Source: Actinophytocola sp036555685 (GTDB lineage: Bacteria; Actinomycetota; Actinomycetes; Mycobacteriales; Pseudonocardiaceae). Taken from it: 64,000 nt of DNA. Location of the stretch: the NCBI RefSeq assembly GCF_036555685.1, contig NZ_DATBKY010000273.1, positions 1-64,000 on the forward strand, read 5' to 3'. A program made the translations under genes and the position numbers. Of this stretch, positions 1-7,678 are shown one piece after another (the stretch's first letter is position 1; every line of letters starts with the position of its first letter). The notes beneath the pieces are model-generated. The model made no database searches. It was not told the DNA's origin and saw only the letters and a program-made list of their open reading frames with translations.

Positions 1-1254
1 GGAACACCTCCCGGCGACGCGGCCCGCAGGCTGCAGCACCTACCGGCACCCGCGGCGACGATCCTGTCGGTGAGCGAACCCGACCTCGACGCGCTCGCCC
101 AGGCGGGACGCGCCGACCTGCTGGCCGGCGAGGCCGAGCTCGAGCACTATGCCGCCGGTGCCGTGCGGCGCGGCAGCATCACCGCGCTGACCGGCTGGAG
201 CCCGGCGCCCGCGGTCACCGCGCTCGCGGCGCGGCTGGCCCGGCTGGGTTCGGCGGTGGCGGTGCTGCGCCGCCCGCGCGGTGTGGATCCGCCGACGCTG
301 TTGCGGTCCGGGAGCGCGGTGCGCCGCTCGTTCACCCCGCTGGTGGAGACCTACGGTTCGGTGCCGTACCGGGACCTCGATCCGACGGTGCTCGCCGCCA
401 TCGCCTACGTCGTGATGTTCGGGATGATGTTCGGCGACCTCGGGCACGGCCTGCTGCTCGTCGCCGGCGCCGCGTTCCTGCGGGCCGGCCGGCCGCGCCG
501 GTTCGCCGGCGCACGCAAGGCCGCACCGCTGGTGTTCGGCGCGGGCGTCGCCGCATCCGGCTTCGGCGTGCTGTACGGGGAGTTCTTCGGACCGACCGGG
601 CTGCTGCCGCCGCTGTGGCTCGAACCGCTGGCTGAGCCGATGCGCCTGTTCGCCGCGGCGATCGGGCTCGGCGCTGTCCTGCTGGCGGTGGCCTACGCGA
701 CCGGCATTGTCAACCGGTGGCGTGAGGGCGGGCCGAGGCTGGCCCTCTACGCGCCGTCGGGGATCGCCGGCGCCGCGCTGTTCCTCGGTGTCGGCGGGGT
801 CGTCGGCGGCCTGTACCTCGACGTGGACCTGCTGGCGTGGTCGGGCGTCGCGGTCGCCACCGCGGGGCTGGTGCTCACCGGGGTGGGGCTGTTCGCGGGG
901 TCGGGCGGCGGCGCGGCCGGTGTGCTGCAGACGGTCGTCGAGCTGTTCGACGTCGTGGTGCGGCTCGGCGCCAACGTAATCTCGTTCGCCCGGCTGGCGG
1001 CGTTCGGCATGACCCACGCCGCGCTGGGCTGGCTGGTGTGGCAGGCGACCACCGCGCTGGTGGCGGGTGGTCCGCTCGGCGTGCTGTTCGGCGTGCTGAC
1101 CTTCCTGGCCGGCAACGCCGTCGCGTTCGCGCTGGAGGCGCTCGTCGCCGGGATCCAGGCGCTGCGGCTGGAGTTCTACGAGCTGTTCTCGCGGGTGTTC
1201 GAGATCGAGGGCCGGCCGTTCCAGCCGTGGCACGTGCCGATGGAGGTGTCCTGA
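1..1254 (+). CDS. ntpI: V/A-type ATPase subunit I (a), 5' end outside window
   Basis: Membrane stator subunit of the Vo sector, which forms the ion half-channels beside the rotating proteolipid ring. The frame is open from base 1, so the N-terminal cytoplasmic arm lies outside the window; about 417 residues are visible. The visible part carries the end of the soluble domain, then the family signature around FTPLVETYG and DLDPT followed by a glycine-rich first membrane helix (FGMMFGDLGHG). Several more hydrophobic helices follow, and the C-terminal ALRLEFYELFSRVFE-type tail ends in a GRPFQP motif. The arginine of the ion path is seen in SFARLAAFG (codon 991-993). The stop shares bases with the next start (TGATG). 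Identity is secure; only the N-terminus is unknown. Confidence 0.93.
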   Translation, partial: GTPPGDAARRLQHLPAPAATILSVSEPDLDALAQAGRADLLAGEAELEHYAAGAVRRGSITALTGWSPAPAVTALAARLARLGSAVAVLRRPRGVDPPTLLRSGSAVRRSFTPLVETYGSVPYRDLDPTVLAAIAYVVMFGMMFGDLGHGLLLVAGAAFLRAGRPRRFAGARKAAPLVFGAGVAASGFGVLYGEFFGPTGLLPPLWLEPLAEPMRLFAAAIGLGAVLLAVAYATGIVNRWREGGPRLALYAPSGIAGAALFLGVGGVVGGLYLDVDLLAWSGVAVATAGLVLTGVGLFAGSGGGAAGVLQTVVELFDVVVRLGANVISFARLAAFGMTHAALGWLVWQATTALVAGGPLGVLFGVLTFLAGNAVAFALEALVAGIQALRLEFYELFSRVFEIEGRPFQPWHVPMEVS

Positions 1255-1673
1255 TGATCTGGTTGCTCGCCCTGCCCGTGCTCGTCGCCGGCTGCGCTGC
1301 GGCGGGCTGGTTGCTGCGCCGGCGCGGCCGCCTGGCGTTGCGTGTCTTCCTCGGCGTGAACGCGGGCCTGGTGCTGGCCGCCCTCGCGCTGCTCGTCGTC
1401 GCGATGTCCGCGGGCCCGGCGCAGGCGGCCGCCACCGCCGCACAGGGGGCGTCCGCGTCCGGCGGCTGGGCCGCGCTGATCGGCGCGGCGATCTCGGTCG
1501 CCGGCTCGTCGATCGGTGCGGCGATCGCGGTGGCCTACACCGGCGCGGCGGCACTCGCGGCGCTCAGCGAACGGCCGGAGCTCTTCGGCCGGGCCATGGT
1601 CATCGTGGGCCTGGCGGAAGGCATCGCGATCTACGGTCTCGTCGTGTCGGTGATCCTCATCGGGAAGGCCTGA
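1254..1673 (+). CDS. ntpK: V/A-type ATPase proteolipid subunit K (c ring)
   Basis: Rotor-ring subunit that carries ions across the membrane. It has 139 residues and starts at the ATG overlapping the subunit I stop. An N-terminal pair of hydrophobic segments (about residues 1-18 and 32-50) precedes an Ala-rich linker and a typical c-subunit hairpin: GAAISVAGSSIGAAIAVAYTG, then a loop with SERPELFGRA, then VGLAEGIAIYGL. Glu122 in the last helix (codon 1617-1619) is the expected ion-binding carboxylate. The protein is larger than an F-type c subunit (about 80 residues) and matches V/A-type proteolipids. The extra N-terminal hydrophobic stretch could be read as two helices or as a cleaved signal-like region. 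Confidence 0.9.
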   Translation: MIWLLALPVLVAGCAAAGWLLRRRGRLALRVFLGVNAGLVLAALALLVVAMSAGPAQAAATAAQGASASGGWAALIGAAISVAGSSIGAAIAVAYTGAAALAALSERPELFGRAMVIVGLAEGIAIYGLVVSVILIGKA

Positions 1674-1674
1674 C

Positions 1675-1926
1675 ATGGGCAGCGAGACGAGAAGAGAGGC
1701 GAAACGGATCGCCGTGATCGGCGAACCGGAACGGGTGTACGGGTACTCGCTCGCCGGGGCGATCGTGCGCGAGTGCCCGGACGCCGAGGCCGTCCGCTCG
1801 GCATGGGACACGCTCGGCGACGACGTAGCGGTCGTGGTTCTGACACCGACCGCGGCGAAGGCGCTCACCGACAGCACGAGACCGAGCGGTACGCGGGGAC
1901 GCCTGACGGTGGTGTTGCCGCAATGA
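1675..1926 (+). CDS. V/A-type ATPase subunit F
   Basis: Small central-stalk subunit that couples rotation to the A/B head. It is 83 residues long, at the short end of the family (about 100). The pattern RIAVIGEPERVYGYSLAGAIV near the start, then DVAVVVLTPTAAKAL and a C-terminal RLTVVLPQ, is the compact alpha/beta fold of subunit F, with the usual hydrophobic final strand. It begins one base after the subunit K stop and its own TGA overlaps the subunit E ATG. F lies before E here, unlike the Thermus order. The divergent, short sequence makes this the least certain subunit call, but position and motif pattern support it. Confidence 0.8.
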   Translation: MGSETRREAKRIAVIGEPERVYGYSLAGAIVRECPDAEAVRSAWDTLGDDVAVVVLTPTAAKALTDSTRPSGTRGRLTVVLPQ

Positions 1927-2450
1927 CGCCGCTCGTCCAACCCCAGCCGGCCGAGGCGCTCAGGCCGCTGCGTGCCGAGCTGCTGCGCCGGGCCCGCACC
2001 GATGCCGACCGCACCCGTGAGGACGCCGCGGCGACCGCGGCCGAGACGCTTGCCACCGCGCGTGAGCGGGCCGCCGAGATCCTTGCGGAGGCTGAAGCGC
2101 GCGGCGAGGACGAGGCGGCGGAACTGCGGTCCGCCCGGCTCGCCCGGGTCCGTCGCGGTCTGCGCGCCGATGAGCTGGCGGCCCAGCGCGCCGTGTACGA
2201 CGAGCTGTCCGAGCGCGTAACCGAGGCCGTCTGCCGGCTGCGCCAGGAACCCGGCTACGAGGACCTTCGGGACCACCTCGCGGACGCTGCCCGTCGTGTG
2301 CTCGGCGAGGACACGGTTGTCACCGAAGCACCAGGTGGCGGCATCCTTGCCGCGCGCCGGGGGCACCGGCTGGACTACTCGCTCACCGGCTTCGCCGCTC
2401 GGGCGGTGGCTCGTCTGGGCGCCGACGTTTCTGGGCTGTGGACGGTATGA
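1923..2450 (+). CDS. ntpE: V/A-type ATPase subunit E (peripheral stalk)
   Basis: Peripheral-stalk subunit that holds the catalytic head against the membrane stator. It has 175 residues, starting at the ATG inside the subunit F stop (ATGA). Residues about 10-75 are almost entirely Ala, Arg and Glu in a heptad-like pattern, the expected long coiled coil. The C-terminal half (DELSERVTEAVCRLRQ, then a GGGILAARRGHRLDYSLTG-like stretch) matches the globular head-binding domain, where the family usually has a GG(V/I) turn followed by N or D. No separate partner stalk subunit (G/H) is seen in the window. The reading frame could be extended upstream, but the coupled ATG is the natural start. Confidence 0.85.
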   Translation: MTPLVQPQPAEALRPLRAELLRRARTDADRTREDAAATAAETLATARERAAEILAEAEARGEDEAAELRSARLARVRRGLRADELAAQRAVYDELSERVTEAVCRLRQEPGYEDLRDHLADAARRVLGEDTVVTEAPGGGILAARRGHRLDYSLTGFAARAVARLGADVSGLWTV

Positions 2451-4204
2451 CGAGCACTCCGCGCGGGGAGATCACCAGGGTCGCCGGCCCGCTGGTGGAG
2501 ATCGTCCACGCGGGCGACGTGGCCATGTCCGACGTGGTGCTGCTGGGCACAGACGAGCTCCCCAGTGAGATCGTCGCGATCCGGGACGGCTCGGTTACCG
2601 TGCAGGCCTACGAATACACCGGCGGCCTCGCGCCCGGCGACGCGGCCGTGCCCTGCGGTCATCCGCTGTCCGCGAACCTCGGTCCCGGCCTGCTCGGCGG
2701 GGTGTTCGACGGCCTGCTGCGGCCGCTGTCCGATGCGCCGACGTGGCTCGCCGCCGGGACCGCCGGTCGACCAGCCAAAGGCACTGCGCGCCTGTGGCCT
2801 TTCGAGCCGTCGGTCTCCGCAGGCGAGCGCGTCAAATCCGGCGCGGTTCTCGGGGTCGTGACCGGCACGGGTCCGCTGGCACACCGGCTTCTCGCGCCGC
2901 CGGGTGTCGGGGGTGTCGTCGACGAGATCGTGGCCGCCGGCCGCTACCGTGCGGACGACCACGTCGCGACCGTCGCCGGCGTACCCGTCGCCATGACCAC
3001 CAGCTGGCCGGTGCGCCGTCCGCGACCCGCCTCGGCGCGGATCGAGACGGCCGAACCACTGCACACCGGACAGCGCGTGCTGGACCTGCTGTTCCCCATC
3101 GCGCGGGGGAGTACCGCAGCCGTGCCCGGTGGCTTCGGCACCGGGAAAACCGTTCTCCTGCAACAGATCGCCAAGTGGTGTGATGCCGATGTCATCGTCT
3201 ACGTCGGCTGCGGAGAGCGCGGCAACGAGCTGGCGGAGATCGTCGGCGAGCTTTTCGAGCTGACCGATCCGCACACCGGTGGGCGGCTCGCGGACCGTAC
3301 GGTGGTCATCGCGAACACCTCGAACATGCCGATGATGGCTCGCGAAGCGAGCATCTATACGGGAGTAACCGTAGCCGAGTACTACCGCGACATGGGCTAC
3401 CACTGCGTGGTGATGGCCGACTCGACATCCCGCTGGGCGGAGGCGCTGCGCGAGTTCTCGTCGCGGAGCGGAGAGCTGCCCGCCGAGGAGGGCTACCCGG
3501 CCGGTCTGGCCTCGGCGCTGGCGGCGTTCTACGAACGCGCGGGGGTAGTCACCACACTCGGCGGCGGCACCGGCTCGGTGACGATCATCGGTGCCGTCTC
3601 GCCGCCAGGCGGTGACCTGACCGAGCCGGTCACCGCGCACACCGAGCGGTTCGTGCGGTGCCGGTGGACGCTGGACCGCGACCTTGCCTACGCCCGCCAC
3701 TACCCGGCGGTCTCCTGGTCGGCGTCGTTCTCGCGGGACGCCGAGGCGCTCACCGCACACTTCCGGCACGGCGACGCCGACGGCGCCGACCCGGACTGGC
3801 CCGTCCGGCGCGGCCGGATGGTCGGCCTGCTCGCCGCGGCCGATCGGCTGGCCGCGCTGGCCGAGCTGGTGGGCGTCACCGCGCTGCCGAGCCACGAACG
3901 GATGACCGTACTCGGCGGCCGGCTGTTACGGGAGGCGGTGTTGCAGCAAAGCGCCCTGTCCACATCGGACGCATTCTGCTCGCCAGAGAAGGGTGCCGCA
4001 CTCATCGACGCCGTGCTCGACGTGGTCGACGGATGCGAGCGCGCTACCGCCGCGGGCACGCCGCCGGGGGAGATCGAACGGCTCGATTTCGGGCCGTTGA
4101 TACGCGCTCGCGAACAGGCCGGACCACACGACGTGGACGGCGTGCGCACGCACCGGGACGACATGCTCGCCCTGCTCGCCACGCTGGAAGGGGAGCGGCG
4201 ATGA
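2447..4204 (+). CDS. ntpA: V/A-type ATPase catalytic subunit A
   Basis: ATP-hydrolysing or ATP-synthesising subunit of the V1/A1 head. It has 585 residues. The ATG at 2447 overlaps the previous stop; an in-frame GTG at 2438 is less likely. N-terminal beta barrel (GEITRVAGPLVEI), the A-subunit-specific bulge region with GGVFDGLLRPL, then the P-loop GGFGTGKT at about residues 228-235, VGCGERGNELAEIV, and the Walker B/signature stretch VVMADSTSRWAEALRE. The stretch SPPGGDLTEPVT and the helical C-terminus complete the family. The P-loop is GGFGTGKT rather than the more common GPFGSGKT, still compatible with catalysis. Length matches the family (about 580). Confidence 0.96.
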   Translation: MTSTPRGEITRVAGPLVEIVHAGDVAMSDVVLLGTDELPSEIVAIRDGSVTVQAYEYTGGLAPGDAAVPCGHPLSANLGPGLLGGVFDGLLRPLSDAPTWLAAGTAGRPAKGTARLWPFEPSVSAGERVKSGAVLGVVTGTGPLAHRLLAPPGVGGVVDEIVAAGRYRADDHVATVAGVPVAMTTSWPVRRPRPASARIETAEPLHTGQRVLDLLFPIARGSTAAVPGGFGTGKTVLLQQIAKWCDADVIVYVGCGERGNELAEIVGELFELTDPHTGGRLADRTVVIANTSNMPMMAREASIYTGVTVAEYYRDMGYHCVVMADSTSRWAEALREFSSRSGELPAEEGYPAGLASALAAFYERAGVVTTLGGGTGSVTIIGAVSPPGGDLTEPVTAHTERFVRCRWTLDRDLAYARHYPAVSWSASFSRDAEALTAHFRHGDADGADPDWPVRRGRMVGLLAAADRLAALAELVGVTALPSHERMTVLGGRLLREAVLQQSALSTSDAFCSPEKGAALIDAVLDVVDGCERATAAGTPPGEIERLDFGPLIRAREQAGPHDVDGVRTHRDDMLALLATLEGERR

Positions 4205-5586
4205 ACGGTCCCGGCTTGACCTACACCGATGTGCGCGAGCTGCGCGGCCCGTTGGTCGTGGTCGGGGGCGTGTCTGGGGTCGGCTGGGACGAGTTCGTGC
4301 GGATCCGCGTGGCTTCGGGCCGCCGTCGGCACGGGCTCGTGCTCGAGGTCGACGGGGACCTGGCCGTCGTGCAGGTGCTCGAGGGGGTGGCCGGCATGGA
4401 CGCCGCCGGCACGGAGGTGGAGTTCGAGGGGCGGCCGCTGCGGATTCCGGTCGGACCCGCCTGGCTGGGCCGGGTGTGCAACGGCCGGGGGGAGCCCGCC
4501 GACGGCGGCCCACCAGTGCTCACCGACACCACCGCCCAGGTGTCCGGGAATCCGCTCAACCCGACCTGGCGCGAGCCACCAGCCGAGCCCGTGCTGACCG
4601 GTGTGTCGGTGATCGACGCGCTGACCACGTTGGTGCGCGGGCAGAAACTGCCGGTGTTCTCGCTGCCGGGACTGCCGCACCTCGAGCTCGCCGCACAGAT
4701 CGCGGCGCAGGCGACCGCGGCCGGCGAGCCGTTCAGCGTCGTGTTCGCCGGCATGGGTCTGACCCACCCGGACGCCGCATTCGTGCGGGACGCGCTGGAG
4801 GAACGGTCCGCGGCGGGCGAGCTCGTGCTGTTACTGAACACCGCCGACGACCCGGTGATCGAGCGCATCCTCACGCCACGCGTCGCGCTGACGGTCGCGG
4901 AGGACCTCGCGTTCAGTCCCGAGCCGTACGGCGGGCGCCACGTACTCGTGGTGATGACCGACATGACGAGCTACGCCGAGGCCCTGCGTGAGGTGTCCGC
5001 CGCCCGCGACGAGATCCCTGCCCGGCGGGCGTATCCCGGCTATCTGTACAGCGACCTCGCCTCGTTGTACGAGCGTTGTGGACGCGTGCGCGACAGGGCC
5101 GGGTCGGTGACCGTTCTGCCGGTGCTGACCATGCCCGGTGGCGACATCGGGCATCCGGTGCCCGACCTGACCGGCTACATCACCGAAGGACAGGTGGTGC
5201 TCGCCGCTGACCCGCACCGGCGCGGTGTCTACCCGCCGGTGGATCCGCTGTCGTCGTTGTCGCGGCTGATGCGCAACGGGGCAGGCCCCGGCCGCACCCG
5301 AGTCGATCACCTGCCGGTCGCCAACCAACTCGTCGCGGCGCTTGCCCGCGCCCGGCAGGTGCGCGAGCTGGCCGACATGATCGGCGCCGCCGCCCTCACC
5401 GATACCGATCGCCGGTACCTCGACTTCGACGACGCGTTCGGCGCCGAGTTCGCCGGCCAGCGCCGCGGCGAGCTGCGATCTCTCGACGAGACGCTGGATC
5501 GCGCCTGGCGGGTACTGCATCGGTTGCCCCGCACGGAGCTGCTCATGCTGCCGGCCGAACTGCTCGACGAGCACGGGGCCCGGTGA
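4201..5586 (+). CDS. ntpB: V/A-type ATPase regulatory subunit B
   Basis: Non-catalytic nucleotide-binding partner of subunit A in the head hexamer. It has 461 residues, with the ATG inside the subunit A stop codon. It shows TDVRELRGPLVVV, the strand EFEGRPLRIPVGPAWLGRVCNGRGEP, then FSLPGLPHLELAAQIA where catalytic subunits have a P-loop. The missing GKT is normal for B subunits. VVMTDMTSYAEALREVSAARDEIPARRAYPGYLYSDLASLYERCGRV is the B signature region; below it sit TMPGGDIGHPVPDLTGYITEGQ and a C-terminal helical domain. A long in-frame extension upstream of 4201 is antisense-free but lies inside subunit A and is not used. Confidence 0.96.
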   Translation: MNGPGLTYTDVRELRGPLVVVGGVSGVGWDEFVRIRVASGRRRHGLVLEVDGDLAVVQVLEGVAGMDAAGTEVEFEGRPLRIPVGPAWLGRVCNGRGEPADGGPPVLTDTTAQVSGNPLNPTWREPPAEPVLTGVSVIDALTTLVRGQKLPVFSLPGLPHLELAAQIAAQATAAGEPFSVVFAGMGLTHPDAAFVRDALEERSAAGELVLLLNTADDPVIERILTPRVALTVAEDLAFSPEPYGGRHVLVVMTDMTSYAEALREVSAARDEIPARRAYPGYLYSDLASLYERCGRVRDRAGSVTVLPVLTMPGGDIGHPVPDLTGYITEGQVVLAADPHRRGVYPPVDPLSSLSRLMRNGAGPGRTRVDHLPVANQLVAALARARQVRELADMIGAAALTDTDRRYLDFDDAFGAEFAGQRRGELRSLDETLDRAWRVLHRLPRTELLMLPAELLDEHGAR

Positions 5587-6209
5587 TCGCCATGCCGGAC
5601 CTGCGCGTGCCACCGGGACGTGCCGGACGTCTGTGGCTACGTCACCGGCTGGCGGTCGCCGAGCGCGGTGTCGCGCTTCTCGAGCAGAAGCTGCGCCTGC
5701 TCCGCGCCGAGCTTGATCGCTTGCGCGCGCGGCTCGAGCGGACCGAGCAGCTGTGGGCGGCACGCGCCACTGAGGCGGACACATGGGGTCTGCGCGCGGG
5801 TGTCGCCGGCGGCCGGCGGGCCTTCCGGCTCGCCCAGCCGGGTGAGCTCGCGGAGGTTCACGTCCACTGGACCGCGATCATGGGTGTGCACTATCCGGAC
5901 CAGGTCGACGTCGTACCACCTGACGAGCACGCAGACGACCTGATCGTCGGAAACGCGGCGCTGCTGCGGGCGCGGAAGGCGTACCGGCTCGCACTCGAAG
6001 CGGCCGCGCGTCACGCCGCCACCAACGCCGCCGCAGAGATCGTCGACGCGGAAGTGATCACCACCCGGCAGCGGCAGCGGGCACTGCGCAGGCACTGGAT
6101 CCCCCGGCTGCGCCGCGCACTCGACGACGTGGAACTGGCGCTTGAGGAACAGGAACGAGCAGAGGCGGTCCGGCGCCGATGGGCCGCCCGCGCCGATGCC
6201 CGTCATTGA
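5583..6209 (+). CDS. ntpD: V/A-type ATPase subunit D (rotor shaft)
   Basis: Central rotor shaft that turns inside the A3B3 head. It has 208 residues from the GTG overlapping the subunit B stop (GTGA), or 205 from the ATG at 5592. The N-terminus (RVPPGRAGRLWLRHRLAVAERG) corresponds to the family pattern P-T-(K/R)-x3-L-x2-(K/R)-L. Two long Arg/Glu/Leu-rich helices at the two ends (about residues 20-70 and 130-205) form the antiparallel coiled coil, with RRHWIPRLRRALDDVELALEEQE at the end. It is last in the operon; nothing obviously belonging to the complex follows. It is rather divergent but well placed. Confidence 0.88.
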   Translation: MIAMPDLRVPPGRAGRLWLRHRLAVAERGVALLEQKLRLLRAELDRLRARLERTEQLWAARATEADTWGLRAGVAGGRRAFRLAQPGELAEVHVHWTAIMGVHYPDQVDVVPPDEHADDLIVGNAALLRARKAYRLALEAAARHAATNAAAEIVDAEVITTRQRQRALRRHWIPRLRRALDDVELALEEQERAEAVRRRWAARADARH

Positions 6210-6408
6210 GCTGGACGGTAGATGCGGTTCCGCGGATGCGCCGTCCGAGTAGTGCGAAGCGCGACGATCGCTTTGGTGCCAGGCAACTGAGTGGCCAGTC
6301 GCGACATGTCTACGTTTGAGGACGGCCGGCGTCGGGAATCACACCTGCGTCATTCCAGTGATCCGCCGTAGTGACATGGCTGGTCAACACGCGCTCAAGG
6401 AGGTTCTC
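6210..6408. other. Gap after the V-ATPase operon
   Basis: About 200 bases with no gene I can support. It contains the leader and ribosome-binding site of the next small gene. No clear hairpin was found directly after subunit D. Confidence 0.5.
6397..6403 (+). promoter_or_regulatory. Ribosome-binding site deciding the start at 6409
   Basis: AAGGAGG lies five bases before the ATG at 6409. It shows that the longer in-frame reading from 6316 is not the gene and that the product is a 51-residue membrane protein. Confidence 0.8.
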
Positions 6409-6564
6409 ATGATCATTCTTGGAGTCGTGCTACTCGTCATCGGTTTCCTCGCCAAGATCTCCATACTGTGGACGATCGGGATCGTGCTTCTCGTGGTCGG
6501 TGCGATCCTGGCGATCCTGGGCGGTACCGGCCGTCGCGTCGGCGGCCGGGCGCACTGGTACTGA
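6409..6564 (+). CDS. Small DUF6131-like membrane protein
   Basis: A 51-residue protein made of two hydrophobic helices (about residues 1-17 and 20-38) joined by a short KISILWT turn. It ends in a basic glycine-rich tail, GRRVGGRAHWY. This is the pattern I know from actinobacterial DUF6131 proteins, usually of the form MIxLGxxLLxIGFLLKIPILWTIG. The function of that family is unknown to me. The start is fixed by a near-perfect Shine-Dalgarno sequence. It is monocistronic by appearance, with a strong hairpin about 50 bases downstream. Any role in the membrane is unproven. Confidence 0.8.
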   Translation: MIILGVVLLVIGFLAKISILWTIGIVLLVVGAILAILGGTGRRVGGRAHWY

Positions 6565-6611
6565 GGGTCCCGCCCAGCGTTGGCACGGACCTGACGACCT
6601 TTATCGACCAG

Positions 6612-6653
6612 CGGCCGGACGAGCGCACCTGCATGGGCGCGCTCGTCCGGCCG
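6612..6653 (+). terminator. Perfect 15-bp hairpin after the small membrane gene
   Basis: Arms 6612-6626 and 6639-6653 are perfect reverse complements (15 bp, GC-rich) around a 12-base loop. There is no T run, which is usual for actinobacterial terminators. It separates the small membrane gene from the Ntn-hydrolase gene. Confidence 0.7.
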
Positions 6654-6748
6654 AATCGATCACCGCGACTGCTAGCCATCACCGTCCGTAACGATGGAAA
6701 TCGCCAGGTCGATCCACCTCGTGTAGCTGTCGACATGAGGTGAGATCG

Positions 6749-7618
6749 ATGACCATAGCCGTTTCACTGAAGGTGCACGAGGGTGTGGTCCTGGCGTCCG
6801 ACAGCGCGTCAACCCTTGCTCAGGTGCAGCCGGACGGCGCCATGTCGGTCGCGAACGTCTACTACAACGTCGACAAGATCGCGAACCTGATGAAGGGGCT
6901 GCCACTCGGCGTCATGACCTGGGGCGCCGGCTCCATCGGCCCGGAGTCCATTTCAACGCTGTTCAAGGATTTGCGGCAGATGCTCACGGGTGAGCGCGCA
7001 GGTCCCGATGGCGCGGACTGGAAAGTCGATCCGTCGGAATACGCGGTCGCCGATGTCGCCGATCGGGTGCGCGAGTTCATCTACCAAACGAAGTACTCCG
7101 CGGTCTTCGGCGACAACACGCAGGTTCCCGGCGTCGGTCTCGCGGTCGCCGGTTACTCGACCGGCGGACCACATGCCGAAGCGTACAAAATCGAGATGGA
7201 CAGTAGCGGCTGTCCTTCGCCCGTGCAGATGTGGCCGGGCGCGGAATGCGGATTCTTCGTCGGCGGCCAGCCCGCGGCAGTCGCACGCCTCGTACACGGT
7301 GTCGATCCGCAAATCACGAGCGTCCTCGTCGACGCCCTGGGCATATCGCACGAACAGGCTGGACGCGCGACGAAGACAATCCGCGACCGGCTGGCCGCGC
7401 CGTTGATCCAGGAGCCGATGCCGTTCAAGGACGCCCTGGATCTCGCCGAGTTCTTCGTCGACCTCACCTGCCGCTACACCAGGTTCCTGCCGGAAGGCGC
7501 CACTACCGTCGGCGGACCGATCGAGGTCGCGGGCATCACGAAGCACGAGGGCTTCAAGTGGGTCAAGAGGAAGCACTACTACTCGGCCGAGCTCAACCCG
7601 GACGCGACGCGACTCTGA
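6749..7618 (+). CDS. Stand-alone proteasome-like Ntn hydrolase
   Basis: Hypothetical protein of 289 residues with the proteasome beta/HslV N-terminal pattern. Starting at ATG 6749 (GAGG at 6737-6740), the protein begins Met-Thr-Ile-Ala-Val. Removing Met exposes a Thr1. Numbering from this Thr, the GVVLASDSAST stretch places Asp exactly at 17, as in proteasome beta subunits. A VDKIANL stretch puts Lys at 42, in the place of Lys33 after a small insertion. A glycine-rich GVMTWGAGS segment resembles the Gly47 region, and GVGLAVAGYSTGG resembles the central strand. No partner subunit, ATPase or Pup gene is adjacent. A GTG at 6740 would add three residues and bury the Thr. Protease, amidase or inactive homologue are all possible. 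Confidence 0.7.
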   Translation: MTIAVSLKVHEGVVLASDSASTLAQVQPDGAMSVANVYYNVDKIANLMKGLPLGVMTWGAGSIGPESISTLFKDLRQMLTGERAGPDGADWKVDPSEYAVADVADRVREFIYQTKYSAVFGDNTQVPGVGLAVAGYSTGGPHAEAYKIEMDSSGCPSPVQMWPGAECGFFVGGQPAAVARLVHGVDPQITSVLVDALGISHEQAGRATKTIRDRLAAPLIQEPMPFKDALDLAEFFVDLTCRYTRFLPEGATTVGGPIEVAGITKHEGFKWVKRKHYYSAELNPDATRL

Positions 7619-7622
7619 GCGG

Positions 7623-7678
7623 GACTGATCCCGGCGGGGCGCCGGCAGCGGCTGCGTGTCGACACCGCCCGATCAGTC
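7623..7678. terminator. Interrupted inverted repeat between convergent genes
   Basis: Arms 7623-7630 and 7671-7678 are perfect 8-bp complements, with an additional inner GGCGG/CCGCC pairing (7633-7637 with 7665-7669). It sits between the Ntn-hydrolase gene and the vgb reading frame, and its right arm includes the vgb stop. It may act as a two-way terminator. Confidence 0.45.

Noticed and set aside
40..1554. Long minus-strand open frame opposite ATPase subunits I and K
   Set aside because: Arg/Pro/His-rich translation typical of antisense frames in GC-rich DNA; the plus strand has clear family motifs.
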